From: JACNJF01 sp050288105
GTDB taxonomy: Bacteria; Pseudomonadota; Gammaproteobacteria; GCA-001735895
Reading direction: 5' to 3'
Length of the DNA: 64,000 bases
NCBI GenBank assembly: GCA_050288105.1
Contig: JBNKDE010000004.1
Coordinates: 233,418-297,417, forward strand
The notes under the pieces were generated by a model. The model saw nothing but the letters and a program-made list of their open reading frames with translations, searched no databases and had not been told where the DNA came from. A program made the translations under genes and the position numbers. Position 1 is the stretch's first letter. The number at the start of each line of letters is the position of its first letter. Below, one piece after another: positions 60,629 through 64,000 of the stretch.

Positions 60629-62003
60629 TAGCCTCGTTGAGTTCGTCTTTCTGCGAATAAATGGAGTGGTAAGGATGTATCTCTCCCTTCTCCAGCGTCA
60701 GCATAATATTCGCCAGTTCAAATAATATCTGCCTGGTACCCTGATACCCGATCCAGGTTTTCTGGTATCCGCCCAGCGTGTCGTATTGCGGGAATCCTGC
60801 TCGTAACAGCGGTATGCCCAGGCGCGCCGCACTTTCTACACCATGAGAGTTTGCGATTAACAGTTCTGCTCCATTTTTACTGGCAATCTTTTCCAGATCT
60901 TCCATGTCTCCAATCTGAACCTGATCGGCATTAACCTGCTTTAATACCGGAGCATTGACTGGAGCTACTGCGGACACTACCAGAGCGCCTACACCATTTA
61001 ACATCTGACTAAATGCATTCACCAGATCTGGATCAGAAGCTATTGCAAATCGGGACATGCCGAGCATGAAATGCGTATCCAGCATGGCATCCTGTAGCTG
61101 TGCACGCTGGCGTTCTATTTTATTTGGCACCGGTTGCTGTGATATCTGCTGTAAGGCATTGATGAATTCATCTACCGCATCCAGCCCCATCAAATGATCG
61201 AAGCGATACTCTGGAACCTTTGTAAGCTTGTGCAGAATATCTGCTGCCTTAAACATAGAGTTTCCAATCACCAAAGTCGCTACTGAGTCACCAACCGTAT
61301 TTAACTCCTTAACATCGGTGCCACCTATGGTCAGTGCCGAGTAATCCTGGTCCACCATATGTCCATCCAGTGAATCGGACAGATCTGGTAACACCAGTGG
61401 CAGCAGACCAAAGCTTTCAATAATTTCTTTTAGCGACTCAATGTCACCCGGGGTCAACATGGAACCAACCAGAACATTCACCTGATGCTTGCGATTACCG
61501 GGGCGAGTGCCCGCCGTTTCGGCATCGGGGACCAGCGTTGAAAAGATTGCTTCCATTGCTTTGGCAAAACCCGTTTCCAGGCACCCCGTGTAATCAGGTG
61601 TAGTTACCGGGACGACAGGGATAGCATCATATTCAGGGTACTTGCGGCGAAAATCACCTACCGCCATATTCACGTCGCTACCCTGAGTTTCGGATAAACC
61701 GGTAGTTGGCACCCCCAGTAAAGCAGGATTACTTTTTTCAGCGATAGTTTTCAGGCCTTCCACCACGCTATCTTCTGAACCCATGACTGTCGTGACCTGA
61801 TCCATTGCTGTAGTCTGCAAAGGAATAGGTTCGCGAAAATGACGTACAAAGAAAACCTTACCGAACGCTGTACAGCCCTGTGAGCCATGCAGCATTGGAA
61901 TTGATTTATGGAAACCCAGGAATGCCAGCGCTGCACCAATCGTTTGACTGGACTTTAGCGGGCTGACAGAAAGCGCTTTCTTACGTTTGATAATTTCAGC
62001 CAT
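60588..62003 (-). CDS. nifN: NifN, FeMo-co scaffold beta subunit
   Basis: A 471-residue NifN. Its start, MAEIIKRKKALSVSPLKSSQTIGAALA, is nearly the Azotobacter one. HGSQGCTAFGKVFFVRHFREPIPLQTTAMDQVTT carries the P-cluster-like Cys, and TGLSETQGSDV and LANSHGVES follow. With NifE it forms the tetramer where the FeMo-co precursor is completed. It overlaps nifE by 8 bases. Confidence 0.96.
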   Translation of the reverse strand: MAEIIKRKKALSVSPLKSSQTIGAALAFLGFHKSIPMLHGSQGCTAFGKVFFVRHFREPIPLQTTAMDQVTTVMGSEDSVVEGLKTIAEKSNPALLGVPTTGLSETQGSDVNMAVGDFRRKYPEYDAIPVVPVTTPDYTGCLETGFAKAMEAIFSTLVPDAETAGTRPGNRKHQVNVLVGSMLTPGDIESLKEIIESFGLLPLVLPDLSDSLDGHMVDQDYSALTIGGTDVKELNTVGDSVATLVIGNSMFKAADILHKLTKVPEYRFDHLMGLDAVDEFINALQQISQQPVPNKIERQRAQLQDAMLDTHFMLGMSRFAIASDPDLVNAFSQMLNGVGALVVSAVAPVNAPVLKQVNADQVQIGDMEDLEKIASKNGAELLIANSHGVESAARLGIPLLRAGFPQYDTLGGYQKTWIGYQGTRQILFELANIMLTLEKGEIHPYHSIYSQKDELNEANDDAYKATAVGGQ

Positions 62004-63402
62004 GACTCACCTCCGCAGTAACTGAAGCCGAACGCCAGGGCGCAGGTTTTCTTACGGCGGGCCAAACAGGGCTATCGATAGTCAGCACCAGCTGACGAGC
62101 CAGTTCAACCATGCCGTCATATCCGGCATAACCAAATTCGCGTTCCTGATTGATATCCAGAAATGGGATACGAGCTTTTAGTGCGGTATACATATTGCGA
62201 CCACCAGCGATCAGTACATCAACGTTATTCTCACGTACAATATTGATCAGCCCGACAGGATTACCATCTTCGATCATCACCGCGTCCTTACCCATCAGAT
62301 CGCGAATTCTGGCCTTATCTTCTTCAGTAGATTTTTTGGTGCCGGTAGCCACCACAATCATGCCAAGATCCTGTAATGCGGAAATCACAGACCATGACTT
62401 TACGCCACCTGTATACAGTAAGACTTTCTTGCCCTTAAGTTTTTCACGCCAGGGCTCAAGCAATTGATTGACGCGATCTTCTTCACGTTTAATCAGTACT
62501 TCAGTACGCTGAGTCAAATCATCATCATTGATCAGTCGTGCAAAATCACGTAACGCCTGAGAGACGTCATTGACCCCATAAAAACTGCCTTCAAACCAGG
62601 GCACGTCATAGGCTTCCTGAAGCTTTCGAGCCACATTAATCATAGCCTTGGAGCAAACCATCATATTGGCTTCTGAGCGATGCATGGTTTGTACTTCCCT
62701 GAAGCGGGAATCACCCGACAGGTTCCCAATCACTCGCAGACCCAGCTCATCCAGCAATGGCATTACATTCCACAGCTCACCAGCGATATTGTATTCGCCC
62801 ACCAGACTGATATCGTGGATCTTGTAGGGTTTTTCTTTCGCTATCTCAGGGAGAGGATCTGGCTCGCGGGTGCCACAGACATACTTGACCATGGCTTCAC
62901 CAGCAATACGATTACCCAGATTTTTAGTGCCGTAAAAACCAGCACAATCAACAGGAATGACAGGTGTATTCCAACGTTCTTCAGCAGCCTTACAGACCGC
63001 CTCGATATCATCACCCACCAACGCTGGCACACAGGTGTTATAAACAAAAACTGCAGAAGGAGAATAACTATCAATCGCCTGCTTGATCGAATGGAACAGG
63101 CGTTTTTCACCCCGCCCCATAATGACATCCTGCTCGGTCAGATCGGTGGTCATACCAATGCGGTATAGACGAGAACCACTGCTACGCGCACCCCGGTTAT
63201 CCCAGGAACTTCCGGCACAGGCTATAGAACCATGTACGATATGCGCCACGTCAGCAATCGGTAACAACGCAATCTGAGCCCCATCAAAAGCACAGCCACC
63301 CGCAGTTGCCCCGGGTTTGGGTTTGGCACAACCAGATTTCTCCTTCTTGTTATGAGAACAGGCTGGCTCATCCAGTAATTCGGCTATGTCTTTTTGCTTC
63401 AT
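61996..63402 (-). CDS. nifE: NifE, FeMo-co scaffold alpha subunit
   Basis: A ~468-residue NifE. The ATG at 63402 gives MKQKDIAELLDEPACSHNKKEKSGC, like Azotobacter NifE; a GTG two codons upstream is possible. Cysteines for the scaffold cluster are in HGSIACAGSSWDNRG and VFVYNTCVPALVGDDIEAV; IGNLSGDSRFREV and YTGGVKSWSV are family marks. First gene of nif region II; a sigma-54 promoter is 58 bases upstream. Confidence 0.97.
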   Translation of the reverse strand: MKQKDIAELLDEPACSHNKKEKSGCAKPKPGATAGGCAFDGAQIALLPIADVAHIVHGSIACAGSSWDNRGARSSGSRLYRIGMTTDLTEQDVIMGRGEKRLFHSIKQAIDSYSPSAVFVYNTCVPALVGDDIEAVCKAAEERWNTPVIPVDCAGFYGTKNLGNRIAGEAMVKYVCGTREPDPLPEIAKEKPYKIHDISLVGEYNIAGELWNVMPLLDELGLRVIGNLSGDSRFREVQTMHRSEANMMVCSKAMINVARKLQEAYDVPWFEGSFYGVNDVSQALRDFARLINDDDLTQRTEVLIKREEDRVNQLLEPWREKLKGKKVLLYTGGVKSWSVISALQDLGMIVVATGTKKSTEEDKARIRDLMGKDAVMIEDGNPVGLINIVRENNVDVLIAGGRNMYTALKARIPFLDINQEREFGYAGYDGMVELARQLVLTIDSPVWPAVRKPAPWRSASVTAEVSHG

Positions 63403-63459
63403 GGGCACGTAATCTCTGTGTCGGTTAACTTACACATTTATCTCTGTTATAGAGATAAA

Positions 63460-63474
63460 GCAATCACCGTGCCA
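63460..63474 (-). promoter_or_regulatory. sigma-54 promoter of the nifE operon
   Basis: The minus strand reads TGGCAC-GGTGA-TTGC, a perfect -24/-12 element. Confidence 0.93.
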
Positions 63475-63519
63475 TCTGACAACTTATTGAATTACCTATA
63501 TTTTATGGTGGATATCGAT

Positions 63520-63535
63520 TGTCGCATTTACTACA
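63520..63535. promoter_or_regulatory. NifA upstream activator site of nifE
   Basis: TGT-CGCATTTACT-ACA, a perfect TGT-N10-ACA box about 45 bases upstream of the -24 element. Confidence 0.87.
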
Positions 63536-63761
63536 AATCGAGTGTTTTGACGGGAGAACTACTAACTGGGCCCTCTCATTTTAAGATAAAAGGATGATGA
63601 CTATTTTTTGATCAATCCATCTGCTTACGAGGTCTTCCTGGATAAAACTGTCCTGGTCTTATCCCACATCCATCCCAACAATGCTCTGGTCAAAATTTAC
63701 CCCCCCCTTTAACGCAAAAAAAAATTATCTGGCATTGGTTTCATGAATTAGTAGCGCAACA

Positions 63762-64000
63762 TCACCACCATTCAGAAGTTTGCGGTATGCTATTGACCAT
63801 ATCGATAAATCCCTGGGTAGCCACCACATCCTGTGCGACAAGGCCCCCAATAATTTCGATGATATAGCTTTCGGTATCTCTGAGTTTTATTCTTAAACTT
63901 TGAGTGGAATTCCATTGTGACTCTGTCACTGCAAGTGATCCTGCCAGATAGTATTTTGCAAAGCCACGAGCAAGAAAACCTGGGGCAAAGAGCAATATTC
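63762..64000 (-). CDS. C-terminal part of an unrecognised gene, runs off right edge
   Basis: An open frame reaches the window edge with no certain start; the first ATG/TTG seen (63995) is internal to an open stretch. The ~79 residues visible include RGFAKYYLAGSLAVTESQWNSTQ and SYIIEIIGGLVAQDVVATQGFIDMVNSIPQTSEWW. It reads like a C-terminal domain of a periplasmic or membrane-linked protein; no family assigned. Confidence 0.45.
   Translation of the reverse strand, partial: ILLFAPGFLARGFAKYYLAGSLAVTESQWNSTQSLRIKLRDTESYIIEIIGGLVAQDVVATQGFIDMVNSIPQTSEWW

Larger units (their letters stand above)
63403..63761. other. nifE upstream regulatory region
   Basis: Non-coding. It contains the sigma-54 promoter and one NifA box, listed separately. 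AT-rich DNA between them (63475-63519) could bind IHF, but I see no clear consensus. Right of 63600 nothing recognisable. Confidence 0.7.

Overview
The window looks like a chromosomal segment of a nitrogen-fixing gammaproteobacterium. NifE, NifN, NifU, NifS, NifV, NifW, NifZ and NifM are all of the Azotobacter type, and the order nifU-nifS-nifV-cysE-(TPR)-nifW-nifZ-nifM-clpX matches the arrangement I know from Azotobacter vinelandii. CysB, EfpL (YeiP), XthA, MsrA and DUF1820 are also proteobacterial in type. Exported sulfurtransferases, a split YeeE-type transporter and several c-di-GMP proteins suggest a sulfur-metabolising, environmentally versatile lineage (Chromatiales-like). That assignment is inference. 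No rRNA, tRNA, CRISPR array or insertion sequence was recognised.

Layout. 1-8.7 kb: housekeeping and accessory genes: a truncated lipase-like hydrolase, a thioredoxin, a Ser/Thr kinase-HDOD-GAF fusion, an orphan MerB-like protein, and a tight plus-strand run of glutaredoxin, DUF1820, glycosyltransferase, nucleoside phosphorylase-like protein, SPL-like radical SAM enzyme and SDR. 8.9-22 kb: cysB, a hemerythrin-GGDEF protein, a GGDEF-EAL protein with a rhodanese, msrA, an Fnr-family regulator, xthA, yihY, DUF924, an SDR, a B12-type radical SAM protein and an M14 carboxypeptidase. 22-31 kb: envelope genes: a cytochrome c, barrel proteins, a lipoprotein, an OprC/NosA-like TonB copper receptor, CorA, a Kef antiporter interrupted at a UUUUUUA-stop site, and a small MscS. 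31-34.4 kb: a minus-strand operon with two half-YeeE transporters, an exported protein with seven RGxNPCAP repeats, an unknown protein and an exported double-rhodanese sulfurtransferase. 34.8-39.4 kb: a PstS-like protein, a porin and a GGDEF-EAL protein in one operon.

39.6-48.2 kb: nif region I (minus strand): iscA-type gene, nifU, nifS, nifV, cysE, TPR gene, nifW, nifZ, nifM and clpX, with a small divergent NifZ-domain gene on the plus strand. 48.4-55.5 kb: uraA-upp, efpL, a PhoX-like protein, a decayed gene region and a GGDEF-EAL protein. 55.6-63.4 kb: nif region II (minus strand): nifE, nifN, nifX, an RseC-like gene, DUF269, DUF683, fdxB, a [2Fe-2S] ferredoxin, a second TPR gene and two unrecognised genes, followed after a palindromic repeat by apbE.

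Regulation visible in the sequence. The nifE and iscA/nifU promoters have perfect sigma-54 elements (TGGCAC-N5-TTGC) with NifA-type upstream sites (TGT-N10-ACA). nifV has its own upstream site and a weak sigma-54 element just downstream of an internal terminator. Together the nif genes cover Fe-S donor assembly (NifU, NifS, IscA), homocitrate synthesis (NifV), cysteine supply (CysE), nitrogenase maturation (NifW, NifZ, NifM), FeMo-cofactor scaffolding (NifE, NifN, NifX) and electron transfer (ferredoxins, RseC, possibly ApbE). nifHDK, nifB and nifA lie outside the window.
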